The notes: generated by a model not told the origin, from the sequence alone. A stretch of 64,000 bases of DNA from Fischerella sp. PCC 9605 (GCF_000517105.1 NZ_KI912148.1:304518-368517), one strand, 5' to 3'; positions 53,847 through 63,053 are shown, counted from the first letter of the stretch. Numbers and translations: made by a program.

Positions 53847-53949
53847 TGGCTGCTTGTTGTCTAGTTTTTATTTTTGCTTTAAAATACTTTCAACCCTAGT
53901 TTTTTGTTTTTATAATGTCTAAATAAATGCCTAGTTTACTATGAAGCAA

Positions 53950-54471
53950 CTATCCATCTATTTTTTCTATTTGGTCACGAATATCATTTAAATCTATATA
54001 TCTATCCGTGGCATTACGTAATTCTCTAGCTATCATTCCCTCCGTTGATACTACTGTAATATGGGTGTTTTTTGAACGCAATAGTTCTATAGCTCTTTCA
54101 AAATCTCCATCTCCACTAAATAAAACCACTCGATCGTATTGCTCTACAGTGTTAAACATATCTACAACAATTTCAATATCTAAATTAGCTTTTTGTGAAT
54201 AACGACCGGAAGAATCATCATAATATTCTTTGAGAACTTTAGTTCTAACAGTATATCCTAGACTAATTAAAGCATCTCTAAAACCTCTTTGATCTTGTTG
54301 ATCTTTTAAGCCAGTGTACCAGAAGGCATTGATTAAAGTTGTGTCTGGCTGTTCGTGTCTGAAGTATTCTAAGACTCGTCGCGGATCAAAAAACCAGCCA
54401 TTTTTTTGTTGAGCATAGAACATATTGTTTCCGTCTACAAAAATAGACAGACGATTCATCGAGGAACCCAT
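53950..54471 (-). CDS. NYN domain protein (LabA/DUF88-like)
   Basis: This 173-residue PIN-like protein is predicted to bind metal and act on RNA. Acidic motifs of the NYN fold are visible: SIFVDGNNMFY near 9-19, ANLDIEIVVDMF near 96-107, VVLFSGDGDFERAI near 117-130 and THITVVSTEGMIARELRNATDRYIDL. LabA, a member in Synechococcus, affects circadian output, but most relatives are uncharacterised. The ATG at 54471 or the one four codons later (MNRLSIFVD) could be the start. It lies about 100 bp downstream of no same-strand gene and is monocistronic. Confidence 0.88.
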   Translation of the reverse strand: MGSSMNRLSIFVDGNNMFYAQQKNGWFFDPRRVLEYFRHEQPDTTLINAFWYTGLKDQQDQRGFRDALISLGYTVRTKVLKEYYDDSSGRYSQKANLDIEIVVDMFNTVEQYDRVVLFSGDGDFERAIELLRSKNTHITVVSTEGMIARELRNATDRYIDLNDIRDQIEKIDG

Positions 54472-55170
54472 AAAATTTACACCTAATAATAGATAAAGAA
54501 GAATTTAGATTGAACAATAGATTATAGCAATTATAAAATGTCAATTTTGCTATTACCTATAAATTATATTTTCATATATAACTTGTATATAACCTCTCTG
54601 AAAGTAGAAACTAAACTGAAACATTAGGTGTTAAGCTTAACAGAGTGCTTAACATTTTTCACCCTTAGCGTTGTTAATTGCACCCCATAATCAAAATCTA
54701 CCAATTAGGAAGACTATATACCAATTAAGTTTACTCCTAAACCGGTATAGTATAGGCTTAGTGTAAGATAAAGACTGGGAATACTTCTTGAGGAAGAGCA
54801 AATATTGTACAAGACGTACGGAGAGTTCCCGTACGTTGCCAAACAAGGTCTTCCAGAAGATTCGGTGCAATTTTTAGGGTGTATCCTTTGGAGTGGTGTA
54901 ACAGCTTCTGTTTGGTAGTAAAACCTTGCCGCCACCCATGTGTCTATAGAAAAATAACTCTAAAGACCTAAGTCAGAGTTAGAAGTTAGGTAGTATCTAG
55001 CTGACGTGCCAGAAATTTTCCCGCACAGTGCTGACGCAAAGTTTAGTAATCAATAGAGGATAGTTTACAAATGTATAAGTTTTCCATTTAAGTCTTATTT
55101 CAAGTTTATTGCATGAAAAGAGAGTGTAAATAAATAAAATCACATTACGTAAATTAATCAGTAATAGGAT
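54472..55170. other. long intergenic region with a hairpin and possible micro-ORF
   Basis: This gap of about 700 bp lies between divergent genes. At 54814-54836 ACGTACGG and CCGTACGT form a perfect 8-bp stem with a 7-nt loop. A 37-codon frame from TTG 54805 to TAG 54918, with GAGGA about 9 bases upstream, reads smoothly (YKTYGEFPYVAKQGLPEDS...), but I do not recognise it. A 73-residue frame on the other strand overlaps it and looks spurious. The rest is AT-rich and presumably holds the kinase promoter. Confidence 0.4.
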
Positions 55171-57582
55171 ATGGCAGAAGAACCTATATATACATTAACC
55201 AAAAAAGATGTCTCTGCTGCCAATCAAGCGTCAAGTAAACCAACAAAAGCAACTTCGACGGCATTAACACGTCAGCTAAAGCTGATGACACGTTTAGGCC
55301 ACGTGTTTGCTAGCGCTTGGGTAGTAGGGGCATCACTACTGAGTGCTTCTAGTTTGGGTTGGATGCAATTGATGGAAAATCAAGCGCATTCTATTTTTTT
55401 TCTCGTGCGAGGACCGATGGTTCCTCCAGAAGATATAGTGATTTTGGCAATTGACGAGCAATCGATATCAATGCCGCAGCAGTATTACAAAACAGATCCG
55501 CAAACCTATGCTTATTTAGAACCATTAAAAGCTTTTCCTTTTCAACGTACAGCATATGCCCAAGCCATCGAAAAGTTAGTGCAAGCAGGGGCGCGTCACG
55601 TAGCGGTAGATTTAGTTTTTGATCAGCCCAGTAGTTACGGTGAACAAGACGATCGCAATTTACAGGCAGTATTGCAACGTTATGGGGACAAAGTTACCTT
55701 AGCTGCGCTCTACGAAAATAATGAGACGCACCAAGGCATCTTTTGGCAACTAACGCAACCTCAGCAGTTGTTTCGAACAGGTTCAGTATCGATTGGCTCT
55801 GTAAATTTTCCTATAGAGATAGATGACAAAATTCATCGCTTAGCTCATGAATTTCCCAAATTATTAGCAGAAAAAGAAGGATTTATTCCTACAGACAAAA
55901 TACCTTCCTTTGATGAAGCAGCTTTAAGAGCATCCCAAGTTGATTATCCTCAACCAAAAGGCGATCGCATATATTTTTACGGCAGTGCGGGTACATTTGA
56001 AGCATATCCTTTTTGGCACGTACTTGACCCAGAAAACTGGAACACCTATTTACAACAGGGAAAGATTTTCAAAGACAAAATTGTAGTAATTGGCGTAACA
56101 TCACAGTTGGCAAAAGACTATTATCCAGTACCTGCTGCTTCTAGCTGGCTGTACCCAGAGCAAATGTCAGGAGTAGAAATTCATGCCAATGCGATCGCTA
56201 CTTTGATGGAAGGAAAAAGCATTGCCCCAGCAATTAACACTTCACCTTTACGGGCTTTGTTTGTATTCGGTTTAGTCGGTGGATGTGCAGTCATCATTGC
56301 TAAAAGCAAGCAAGGAATCAGAAGATTGTTATATAGCCTTGTTCTTGCGATCGGTTGGGGAGGAATTAGCTATGGATTATTCATTTACGGTCAGTTAATT
56401 TTTCCCGCTGCTGTTCCAGTTGTGGCAATTACAGCGATTGGAATGTGCTATTTGGGAACGGAAGCAGCCAGGGAAATTTTCCGAAAACAGCAATTACTGA
56501 CTATTTTCAAAAAATATAAAACTTCCCCTGTTGTTCAGGAAATTATTAGTCAACAACAAGATCTTCAAGACCTACTCCAACAACTAGACATAGCATTATC
56601 GGGGAAAATGTTGGGCGGACGTTATAAAATTGTCAAAGTTCTTGGTGCTGGAGGATTCAGCGAAACTTACATTGCTGAAGATACCCAACGTCCGGGCAAT
56701 CCCCTATGTGTTGTCAAGCAGCTAAAACCAGCTAATAATAAATCAGAGCAATTGGCTGTTGCTAAACGTTTATTCTATTCAGAAGCCCAAACACTAGAAA
56801 AGTTAGGAAATCATGACCAAATACCTCAACTATTGGCTTACTTTGAACAAGAGGAAGAATTTTACTTAGTTCAAGAGTATATAGTTGGTCATGCTCTCAG
56901 TCAGGAAATGCCACCAGGCAAATCTCTGTCAGAAATCGCAACAATCAAAATTTTGCGAGATTTATTGCAAACATTGGCATTTGTACATCAAAACGGCATG
57001 ATTCATCGGGATATTAAACCCAGCAATATCATCCGACGAAAATCAGACGGTAAATTGGTACTAATTGACTTTGGGGCTGTAAAAGAAGCAGCTACACAAA
57101 TTTTCAATAGTCCAGAACAAACCGCCTTTACCATTGGCATTGGTACTAAAGGTTATGCACCAAGCGAGCAATGTTTTGGACGTCCACAATACAGTAGTGA
57201 TATCTATGCAGTTGGCATGATTGCGATTAAAGCTTTAACTGGCATCCCTCCTCATGAGTTGGAAAGAGATGCTAGTGCCGAAGTGAAATGGCTCGACAAA
57301 GCCAATGTTAGTCGTAGCTTAGCTGGAATTGTCTCTAAAATGGTGCTAGAAGACTTCCAACAGCGCTATCAATCTGCACTAGAAGCACTCGAAGCAATAA
57401 ACAAGTTAATCATGTCTGAAGACAGATATTCTTTGCTAAAGGACAGCTCGTTAGAAAATACTATTCATTTATCAAAAGAGTCAGACACTTCTACCACACC
57501 TTGGACTGAAATATCTCAAGATACTCAAGAACCACCATCTTCCACGTATTTGTTGCCAGATCCTAGAGAAAATCAAAAATAA
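55171..57582 (+). CDS. CHASE2 domain serine/threonine protein kinase
   Basis: This 803-residue membrane receptor kinase has a basic N-terminus and a first membrane helix (about 48-70), then an extracytoplasmic CHASE2 domain (about 75-355; VILAIDEQSISMP, VAVDLVFDQPSSYG, IFKDKIVVIGVTSQLAKD), then three membrane helices (about 368-435). The kinase domain (about 480-750) has a Gly-rich loop LGAGGFSETY, Lys516, HRD at 612-614 and DFG at 633-635. The order CHASE2-3TM-output matches the diguanylate cyclase at 17617, but with kinase output. The convergent FecR gene and the next outer-membrane gene may be functionally linked. Ligand unknown. Confidence 0.93.
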   Translation: MAEEPIYTLTKKDVSAANQASSKPTKATSTALTRQLKLMTRLGHVFASAWVVGASLLSASSLGWMQLMENQAHSIFFLVRGPMVPPEDIVILAIDEQSISMPQQYYKTDPQTYAYLEPLKAFPFQRTAYAQAIEKLVQAGARHVAVDLVFDQPSSYGEQDDRNLQAVLQRYGDKVTLAALYENNETHQGIFWQLTQPQQLFRTGSVSIGSVNFPIEIDDKIHRLAHEFPKLLAEKEGFIPTDKIPSFDEAALRASQVDYPQPKGDRIYFYGSAGTFEAYPFWHVLDPENWNTYLQQGKIFKDKIVVIGVTSQLAKDYYPVPAASSWLYPEQMSGVEIHANAIATLMEGKSIAPAINTSPLRALFVFGLVGGCAVIIAKSKQGIRRLLYSLVLAIGWGGISYGLFIYGQLIFPAAVPVVAITAIGMCYLGTEAAREIFRKQQLLTIFKKYKTSPVVQEIISQQQDLQDLLQQLDIALSGKMLGGRYKIVKVLGAGGFSETYIAEDTQRPGNPLCVVKQLKPANNKSEQLAVAKRLFYSEAQTLEKLGNHDQIPQLLAYFEQEEEFYLVQEYIVGHALSQEMPPGKSLSEIATIKILRDLLQTLAFVHQNGMIHRDIKPSNIIRRKSDGKLVLIDFGAVKEAATQIFNSPEQTAFTIGIGTKGYAPSEQCFGRPQYSSDIYAVGMIAIKALTGIPPHELERDASAEVKWLDKANVSRSLAGIVSKMVLEDFQQRYQSALEALEAINKLIMSEDRYSLLKDSSLENTIHLSKESDTSTTPWTEISQDTQEPPSSTYLLPDPRENQK

Positions 57583-57588
57583 TTTTTA

Positions 57589-57625
57589 TTGTTTGTTGTT
57601 TGTTGTTTGTTGTTTGTTGTTTGTT
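57589..57625. repeat. TTGTTTG heptamer array
   Basis: About five tandem TTGTTTG units begin seven bases after the kinase stop. The rest of the 275-bp gap to the FecR gene has no clear hairpin or ORF of its own. Confidence 0.75.
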
Positions 57626-57856
57626 ACTAATCATTAATTGATGGTTGTTTGAAATAATCAGCAACAATTTCTTGGTGTATCTATAGAAAGAGCATTACTA
57701 ATAAAACTGGATGCACCTCCATAGGGGGTAGATGCTCATACACATGGTGTTTCCCCTGGCAGTAAGATTTGGAGGTGAGTACTTCACGTATCCTAATTCT
57801 GTAGGAAAGTTTGGTAGGTTTTACTGACTCGAAGCAGGAGTCCCTGGCGTGAGAGT

Positions 57857-59212
57857 TTAGTTGGCTGGGTTTGCCCCTCCAGTCGAGTCATTAATTGGTG
57901 GAGTTTCTGGTTGCGGTGGCTGGTTGGCTGGGTTTGGCTGCACAGTCGAGTTATTAGTTGGTGGAGTTTCTGGTTGCGGTGGCTGGTTGGCTGGGTTGGG
58001 ACTCCCAGTCGAGTCATTAGTTGGTGGAGTTTCTGGTTGCGGTGGTTGGTTGGCTGGGTTGGGACTCCCAGTTGAGTCATTAGTTGGTGGAGTTTCTGGT
58101 TGCGGTGGCTGGTTGGCTGGGTTGGGACTCCCAGTCGAGTCATTAGTTGGTGGAGTTTCTGTTTGGGGCGGCTGGTTGGTTGGGTTGGGACTCCCAGTCG
58201 AGTCATTAGTTGGTGGAGTTTCTGTTTGGGGCGGCTGGTTGGCTGGGTTTGAACCAGTGGATGTCTGTTGATTGTTGGAGTTATTATTTTGCTGTTCTGT
58301 ATCTGATAAAACTTGTCCCGTTTCTTGTAAAGAATTTACAGGAGGAGCATTATTGACTTTAGAGTTAAGCGGGGAGTCTGAGGGATTAGTATTTGGCGAG
58401 GGATTAGTATTTGGTGAAGGATTAGTATTTGGTGAAGGATTAGTATTTGGTGAGCGGTCATTACTTAGCTGTGTAAAAGATGGGTTTTCTACTACTTCTT
58501 TACCAGTAAGTGGTGGTTGGGAAGCCACAGCTGCGGCAGTTTCAGCTTGAACTTTGGCGATCGCTGGATCTGAAGCGGGTGCACCGCGCCCAGGCAAATC
58601 TAGCTCTTGAACCAGATTGCTAGTTTCATAAAAAGTTCTCAGATCAAATTCGTATAAACCCTGAACTTTATCTTTAACTATCACAAGCAATTGCCCTGCT
58701 TTCAGTTCCTGGTTTTGAGAAGCATTCTTGTTGGATACTTCAATACCGCTATTTGTCAGTGCTGCGACAATTGTGGTATCTTTTTTTTCGTCATAGCGTA
58801 CGAATAATGCTGAACCGCGAATTGCCGCCGCTGCATTTGGCGTATTTATACGTGTTCGCCCTTGACCTGGTGGAATAAGCAGCAAGACAGTACCATTAGA
58901 TAGTCTCAGATTGCGCGATTTCGGTAAAAACCGAAACACTGCTTGTTCTCCAACCCGTGCTAGAGAACCATCGTTGAAGCGCAACTCTGCTAGGGAAGAT
59001 CGACCAGTAGACAACCCATCCCCAGGAACGATCGCGTCTGACTTGCGTGCCGCACGTTTAGGTTTATTTTGGGGCATGAGTTGCACCCAGTTACGGACGT
59101 TTCTAATCACAGCCCTAGTCAGAGGAGTAGCAGCACTTGCCTGCTCTGGCAAAGGCAGCGCTATAATTCCCCAAAAGCCAATTGTCACCAGTGGAAATAA
59201 TTTACGAAACAT
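57857..59212 (-). CDS. secreted FecR-domain protein with Pro-rich repeat tail
   Basis: This protein of about 451 residues has a signal peptide (MFRKLFPLVTIGFWGIIALP, cleavage near EQASA) and an N-terminal FecR domain (about 45-180; SLAELRFNDGSLARVGEQAVFRF, TVLLLIPPGQGRTRINTPNAAAAIRGSALFVRY). A long disordered region follows: four SPNTNP-like 6-residue repeats and six 21-residue repeats (NPANQPPQPETPPTNDSTGS). The tail could span the periplasm or peptidoglycan. Classical FecR senses an outer-membrane receptor, but this one has no anti-sigma helix. The frame starts at a TTG at 59245; ATG 59212 begins the signal peptide and has GAGG upstream. Confidence 0.88.
   Translation of the reverse strand: MFRKLFPLVTIGFWGIIALPLPEQASAATPLTRAVIRNVRNWVQLMPQNKPKRAARKSDAIVPGDGLSTGRSSLAELRFNDGSLARVGEQAVFRFLPKSRNLRLSNGTVLLLIPPGQGRTRINTPNAAAAIRGSALFVRYDEKKDTTIVAALTNSGIEVSNKNASQNQELKAGQLLVIVKDKVQGLYEFDLRTFYETSNLVQELDLPGRGAPASDPAIAKVQAETAAAVASQPPLTGKEVVENPSFTQLSNDRSPNTNPSPNTNPSPNTNPSPNTNPSDSPLNSKVNNAPPVNSLQETGQVLSDTEQQNNNSNNQQTSTGSNPANQPPQTETPPTNDSTGSPNPTNQPPQTETPPTNDSTGSPNPANQPPQPETPPTNDSTGSPNPANQPPQPETPPTNDSTGSPNPANQPPQPETPPTNNSTVQPNPANQPPQPETPPINDSTGGANPAN
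57872..58249 (-). repeat. six tandem 63-bp coding repeats in the FecR gene
   Basis: Six units of exactly 63 bp encode the 21-residue Pro/Gln/Thr repeat. Units 3 and 4 encode identical peptides, while the two at the C-terminal end (57872-57997) are most diverged (NNSTVQP, INDSTGGA). A separate 18-bp repeat (SPNTNP, four copies) lies near 58381-58453. The repeats keep long spurious frames open on other strands. Confidence 0.9.
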
Positions 59213-59581
59213 TTTTGGAGCCTCGGATAAGTTCACTGATACCAAACCAGTGGAAAACAGGTGTTGATTTTATAAGGTATGAAGATGCTAATTATATTTT
59301 TATAGCAAGATTATTTCTGTAATTTTGCTGAATTTGAGTTGCTAATTATAAGTATATATAAACACCTATACCTGTTCTTTGCGGCTTACTTAAGTATATT
59401 TTGAGTATACTATAACTCATTAACCCAAAATTTACATAGATGTTAATATTACCACTTTCTTGTGGTGATGAATAAGCATAATTATCATTTACAATGACTA
59501 AAATTGCTAGAAATACAGAATCATCCTACTCGGAACTTCTGAAGAAGCTTATGGTCTAAAGTTTAAAAAAATAGATTTGAT
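59213..59581. other. divergent promoter region between FecR and barrel genes
   Basis: About 370 bp of AT-rich sequence with no heptamer array and no ORF. Both genes must be transcribed from here, which would allow joint control. I see no named regulatory site. Confidence 0.45.
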
Positions 59582-60994
59582 ATGCAACCCAAGAAATGGA
59601 AAAATTTTTGGACAAGGATTTTGTTTGCCTCCAGTAGTGTCAGCTGGTATTTCATCAGTATTAATACGGCATGGGCTGCAAAGTTTAACCAGAGGAATTT
59701 TATAAACAAATCAGGTGTCACCCTAGTGAGCGATCGCTCTTTTAGAGAGCAAAACTCAGAGGCGGTTAATTCAGAACTACAGCTTTTGTGGCCATTAGAA
59801 ATAACAGATACCGACAGTATCACAACAATTAAGACAGCTGATGAAAATGCGCTGACTGTAGAATTTAGTGATGCTTCACAAAAAGCGGAGATGGTGAAAG
59901 AATCACCAAATTTGCCCACTCAGGCTACGCCAATCTCACCAAATTTCCAATCAGTTTCCGCGCCAAAAAACGATTCTAATGATACTCAACAGTTGACCGA
60001 TCCACTACAACTAGAACTATCACCAACCAATATTCCCACATTCTCCCCTACACAAAAAGACCAAAATTTAGAAACATCTCAGACAGAAACAGAACAAACA
60101 GAACAAAAACCTCAAAAACAACAGCAACAGCTGCAAGAGAACGAACAACCATCTTCAGAGTCAGACACTGATGAGGAACTTGGTAAGCTAAGACTGCGAG
60201 AAGTCTCACCACCTCTTGAACAACCGCAGGCTTCACCGATAGAAGAACCTTTAGTTCAATTTAAACCAATAGGCTACCTACTGGCTCGGGTCGGCTACTT
60301 CTACAGCAGCAACATTTTTTCTTCAGGATTAGTTCCAGTTGAAGATAGTTTGGTTTACTCCGGTTTAAGTTTAGGGTCTGTAGCTTTACCTTTAGGAGAA
60401 AAGACTTTTTTAAGCGGATCTATCGATGGCTCTCTAGTTCGTTACCTAAATCAATCAAAATATAATTACAATCAAGTAAGATTCAACCTCAGTGTATACC
60501 AAGAGCTTACACAGCGAATGTACGGTGAAGTTGGTTGGAGTAATCAACTACTGTTCTATGCCAGAGACGGCGATAACTTTGACGCTGGCGATCGCTTTTT
60601 AAACGAAAATGCTCTACGCCTATCTTTGGGAAGGCGAGACCCTTTGACACAAAGGTTGATGTTAGATAGCTTTTACGAGTTTCGCGTCAGCCTGACTAAC
60701 CCACCAGAAGATTGGAATCGGTTAAGTAATTTCTTATGGCTTTCTTTAAACTACTACTTGCAAAAAACTCTCCAGGTTGGTCTTGATTACCAATTTACCT
60801 CGTCAAACTTTACCGAGCGCGACAGAGACGATTTGTATAATCGGTTCTTTGGTCACTTAAATTACAAAACATCCAACGACAGTAGCATTAGCGTGCAAGC
60901 AGGTGTAACATTGGGTGATTCCAGTGACAGTGATATTGATTTTGATGGCTGGTTCTTTGGTGTAAACTACAACTTGGAATTAGGTAAGTTTTGA
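59582..60994 (+). CDS. putative outer-membrane beta-barrel protein
   Basis: This 470-residue protein has a signal peptide (basic MQPKKWKNFWTR, then a hydrophobic core ending AWAA near residue 35). A Gln/Glu/Thr-rich linker (about 100-210, QTETEQTEQKPQKQQQQLQE) is followed by a C-terminal part (about 230-470) with alternating aromatic strands typical of barrels (YLLARVGYFYSSNIF, LRLSLGRRDPLTQRLMLDSFYEFRVS, LQVGLDYQFTSSNF). It ends in Phe, as many outer-membrane proteins do. No plug or TonB box is visible. It is divergent from the FecR gene. Specific function unknown. Confidence 0.75.
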   Translation: MQPKKWKNFWTRILFASSSVSWYFISINTAWAAKFNQRNFINKSGVTLVSDRSFREQNSEAVNSELQLLWPLEITDTDSITTIKTADENALTVEFSDASQKAEMVKESPNLPTQATPISPNFQSVSAPKNDSNDTQQLTDPLQLELSPTNIPTFSPTQKDQNLETSQTETEQTEQKPQKQQQQLQENEQPSSESDTDEELGKLRLREVSPPLEQPQASPIEEPLVQFKPIGYLLARVGYFYSSNIFSSGLVPVEDSLVYSGLSLGSVALPLGEKTFLSGSIDGSLVRYLNQSKYNYNQVRFNLSVYQELTQRMYGEVGWSNQLLFYARDGDNFDAGDRFLNENALRLSLGRRDPLTQRLMLDSFYEFRVSLTNPPEDWNRLSNFLWLSLNYYLQKTLQVGLDYQFTSSNFTERDRDDLYNRFFGHLNYKTSNDSSISVQAGVTLGDSSDSDIDFDGWFFGVNYNLELGKF

Positions 60995-60997
60995 AAA

Positions 60998-61080
60998 TTG
61001 TTGTTTGTTGGTTGTTGTTTGTTGGTTGTTGTTTGTTGGTTGTTCCAATCAACCACCAACCACCAACTACCAACTACTAA
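60998..61080. repeat. TTGTTTG / CCAACTA facing arrays
   Basis: Three 17-bp TTGTTTGTTGGTTGTTG-like units face CAACCACCAACCACCAACTA units. The array fills the gap between convergent genes and touches the sulfurtransferase stop. Confidence 0.75.
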
Positions 61081-61892
61081 CAATAACTAATCCAATCACT
61101 CCAGCTACCAGCATAGAGTTTACCTGTATGAATATCAGCCAGTTCTAAAGATAGTAAATTTACACAAGCAGTTACCCCAGAACCACAATAAACTATAATT
61201 TCCTTTGCGTTGTCTACCTGCGACCAACGAAGGCGTTGTTCTGATGGCGACAGCAGGTAGCCAGTGGAGTCTGTAGCTTCTTGCCAAGGATAATTCATCG
61301 CACCAGGAATGTGACCGGCTATTTTATCAATGGGTTCTCGAATACCGAGGTAGCGATCGCTCTCTCGTGAATCTATCAATGCTACCTCTGGTAAATCTTT
61401 CTGATTTATTACTGTTTGGCGATCCACTAGCATCTGTGTTTGGATCTGGGGAATAAAATCACCTGTTCGGAGTTCAGGGATAATATCTGTAACTGGATAT
61501 CCGGCTTTTTGCCATTCGCTGTAGCCACCATCTAGCACCGCTACTTGTTCATGTCCGAGATAACGCAGTAACCACCATAAACGGGCCGCAAAAGCAAAGC
61601 GGGAATCATCGTAAGCTACTACCAAAGTTTGTTGATAAACTACCCCAATAGCTGATAACTTGCGAGCTAATTCTTCAGGGTTGGGTAGAGGATGTCTCCC
61701 TCCGTGTTCTCCCACAGGACTGGAAAGATCCTGGTTCAAATCTAAATAGTAAGCCCCTTTGATATGACTGGTTTGGTACTGCTGTTTTCCCAATTGTGGA
61801 TCGGCAAGAGAAAAGCGACAATCCACTATCACAACTTGTGGATCTTCAAGGTGTTCCAACAGCCATTCACGAGAAATAAGAATCATAGTCAT
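61077..61892 (-). CDS. sulfurtransferase, probably 3-mercaptopyruvate type
   Basis: This 271-residue protein has two rhodanese domains. The first (about 5-125) is non-catalytic; the second carries the active-site loop YCGSGVTACVN near 235-245. CGSGVTA is the loop of 3-mercaptopyruvate sulfurtransferases such as SseA, whereas thiosulfate sulfurtransferases usually have CRKGVT. Other family blocks are VIVDCRFSLADP, VAYDDSRFAFAARLWWLLRYLGH and VLDGGYSEWQKAGYP. Either ATG 61892 or 61886 can be the start; both lie next to a TCATTGG repeat. Confidence 0.9.
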   Translation of the reverse strand: MTMILISREWLLEHLEDPQVVIVDCRFSLADPQLGKQQYQTSHIKGAYYLDLNQDLSSPVGEHGGRHPLPNPEELARKLSAIGVVYQQTLVVAYDDSRFAFAARLWWLLRYLGHEQVAVLDGGYSEWQKAGYPVTDIIPELRTGDFIPQIQTQMLVDRQTVINQKDLPEVALIDSRESDRYLGIREPIDKIAGHIPGAMNYPWQEATDSTGYLLSPSEQRLRWSQVDNAKEIIVYCGSGVTACVNLLSLELADIHTGKLYAGSWSDWISYC

Positions 61893-62070
61893 TGGTCATT
61901 GGTCATTTTTTAGTGGTTAGTAGTTAGTAGTTAGTGGTTGTTGGTTGTTGGTTGGTGGTTGGTGGTTAGTAGTTAATACCCCTACTCCCCCCATCTCCTC
62001 ATCTCCCCCTCTCCCACTCTCCCACTCCTCCACTCCTCCACTCCTCCACTCCCCCATTCCCCATTCTCCT
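61893..62070. repeat. large mixed heptamer region
   Basis: TTAGTGG/TTAGTAG/TTGGTTG units (61908-61975) are followed by CCCCATCTCCTC and CTCCACTCCTCCACT units (61985-62060). The whole gap between the divergent sulfurtransferase and mnmD genes is repeat, leaving almost no unique promoter sequence. Confidence 0.8.
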
Positions 62071-62079
62071 TAAAATAGA

Positions 62080-63021
62080 ATGTCAGAGTTAGATAATTTT
62101 ACACCTGAGCTTACAGCAGATGGATCTTTCACCTTCTTTTCCCAAGAGTTTGGCGAGTCTTTTCACAGCCATTATGGGGCTAGGCAGGAGAGTTTTCTTA
62201 AATTTGTCGAGCCTACTCAACTAGCTTTAAAAGCTAATCAACCCAAATTGCGAATATTGGATATTTGTTATGGGCTAGGATACAACACAGCAGCCGCTTT
62301 AGAGACAATTTGGTCTGTTAATCCTGATTGTGATGTAGAAGTAATCGGTTTAGAACTGAATGCAAGTGTGCCACAAGCTGCGATCGCCCATCATTTATTT
62401 GATACCTGGAAATACAAGTATACGACCATACTGACCCAGTTAGCTTACGAACAGCAAGTGCAAACAAATCACCTGCGATCTGAGCTATTAATTGGCGATG
62501 CAAGAACTACGATTAGACAAGTCTATCACTCGGGTTTCCGAGCGGATGCAATTTTTCTCGATCCCTTTTCACCACCTCAATGTCCCCATTTATGGACTAT
62601 TGAATTTATTCAACAACTTGCTTTGTGTTTACATAAAGATGGTCTACTAGCTACATATTCTTGTGCAGCAGCTGTACGCACCGCACTTTTAACAGCTGGC
62701 TTAGAAATAGGTTCTACCCCACCAGTAGGAAGGCGAACACCTGGTACTGTTGCAGCCCATCCAAGAGGGGTGGGGGATAGGGAGATGGGGAGAAGGGGAG
62801 AAGTATTTCAACAATTCCCCCCCTCTCCCACTCTTCTACTTTCCCCCTCCTCTTATCCCCTCTCTCAGTCAGAACAAGAACATTTACTGACTCGCGCTGC
62901 TATTCCCTATCGCGATCCAGAATTAAAAGACCTCCCGGATTTCATTCTCAGGCGGCGACAACAAGAACAGCAAGCTTCTTCCCTTGAACCTACTTCTCGT
63001 TGGCGAAAACGCTGGTATTGA
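62080..63021 (+). CDS. mnmD: tRNA 5-methylaminomethyl-2-thiouridine methyltransferase MnmD
   Basis: MnmD is the SAM-dependent domain that completes mnm5s2U at the wobble position of certain tRNAs; here it stands alone, without the FAD-dependent MnmC1 domain. Features: TADGSFTFFSQEFGESFHSHYGARQES (11-37), the SAM site ILDICYGLGYNTAAAL (about 67-82), ADAIFLDPFSPPQCPHLWTIEF and the active-site region LLATYSCAAAVRTALLTAGLEIG and GRRTPGT. Between VAAHP and SEQEHLLTRA about 34 residues (about 230-264) come from a G-rich/C-rich repeat inserted in frame. The insert follows all catalytic motifs and is probably tolerated. Confidence 0.9.
   Translation: MSELDNFTPELTADGSFTFFSQEFGESFHSHYGARQESFLKFVEPTQLALKANQPKLRILDICYGLGYNTAAALETIWSVNPDCDVEVIGLELNASVPQAAIAHHLFDTWKYKYTTILTQLAYEQQVQTNHLRSELLIGDARTTIRQVYHSGFRADAIFLDPFSPPQCPHLWTIEFIQQLALCLHKDGLLATYSCAAAVRTALLTAGLEIGSTPPVGRRTPGTVAAHPRGVGDREMGRRGEVFQQFPPSPTLLLSPSSYPLSQSEQEHLLTRAAIPYRDPELKDLPDFILRRRQQEQQASSLEPTSRWRKRWY
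62765..62867. repeat. G-rich/C-rich facing repeat inserted in mnmD
   Basis: AGGGGTGGGGGATAGGGAG and GATGGGGAGAAGGGGAG units face CCCCCTCTCCCACTC and CCCCCTCCTC units across GTATTTCAACAATT. It is the same architecture as the intergenic arrays at 22675 and 40723. It contains no stop in the mnmD frame. Confidence 0.8.
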
Positions 63022-63053
63022 AGGGGAATGGGGACTAAGGGCATAAAAATTAT

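Noticed and set aside
57793-58271. Long overlapping frames on both strands over the FecR tail (136-137 codons)
   Set aside because: They exist only because the 63-bp repeat, a multiple of three, lacks stops in several frames; the signal peptide and FecR domain identify the real frame.
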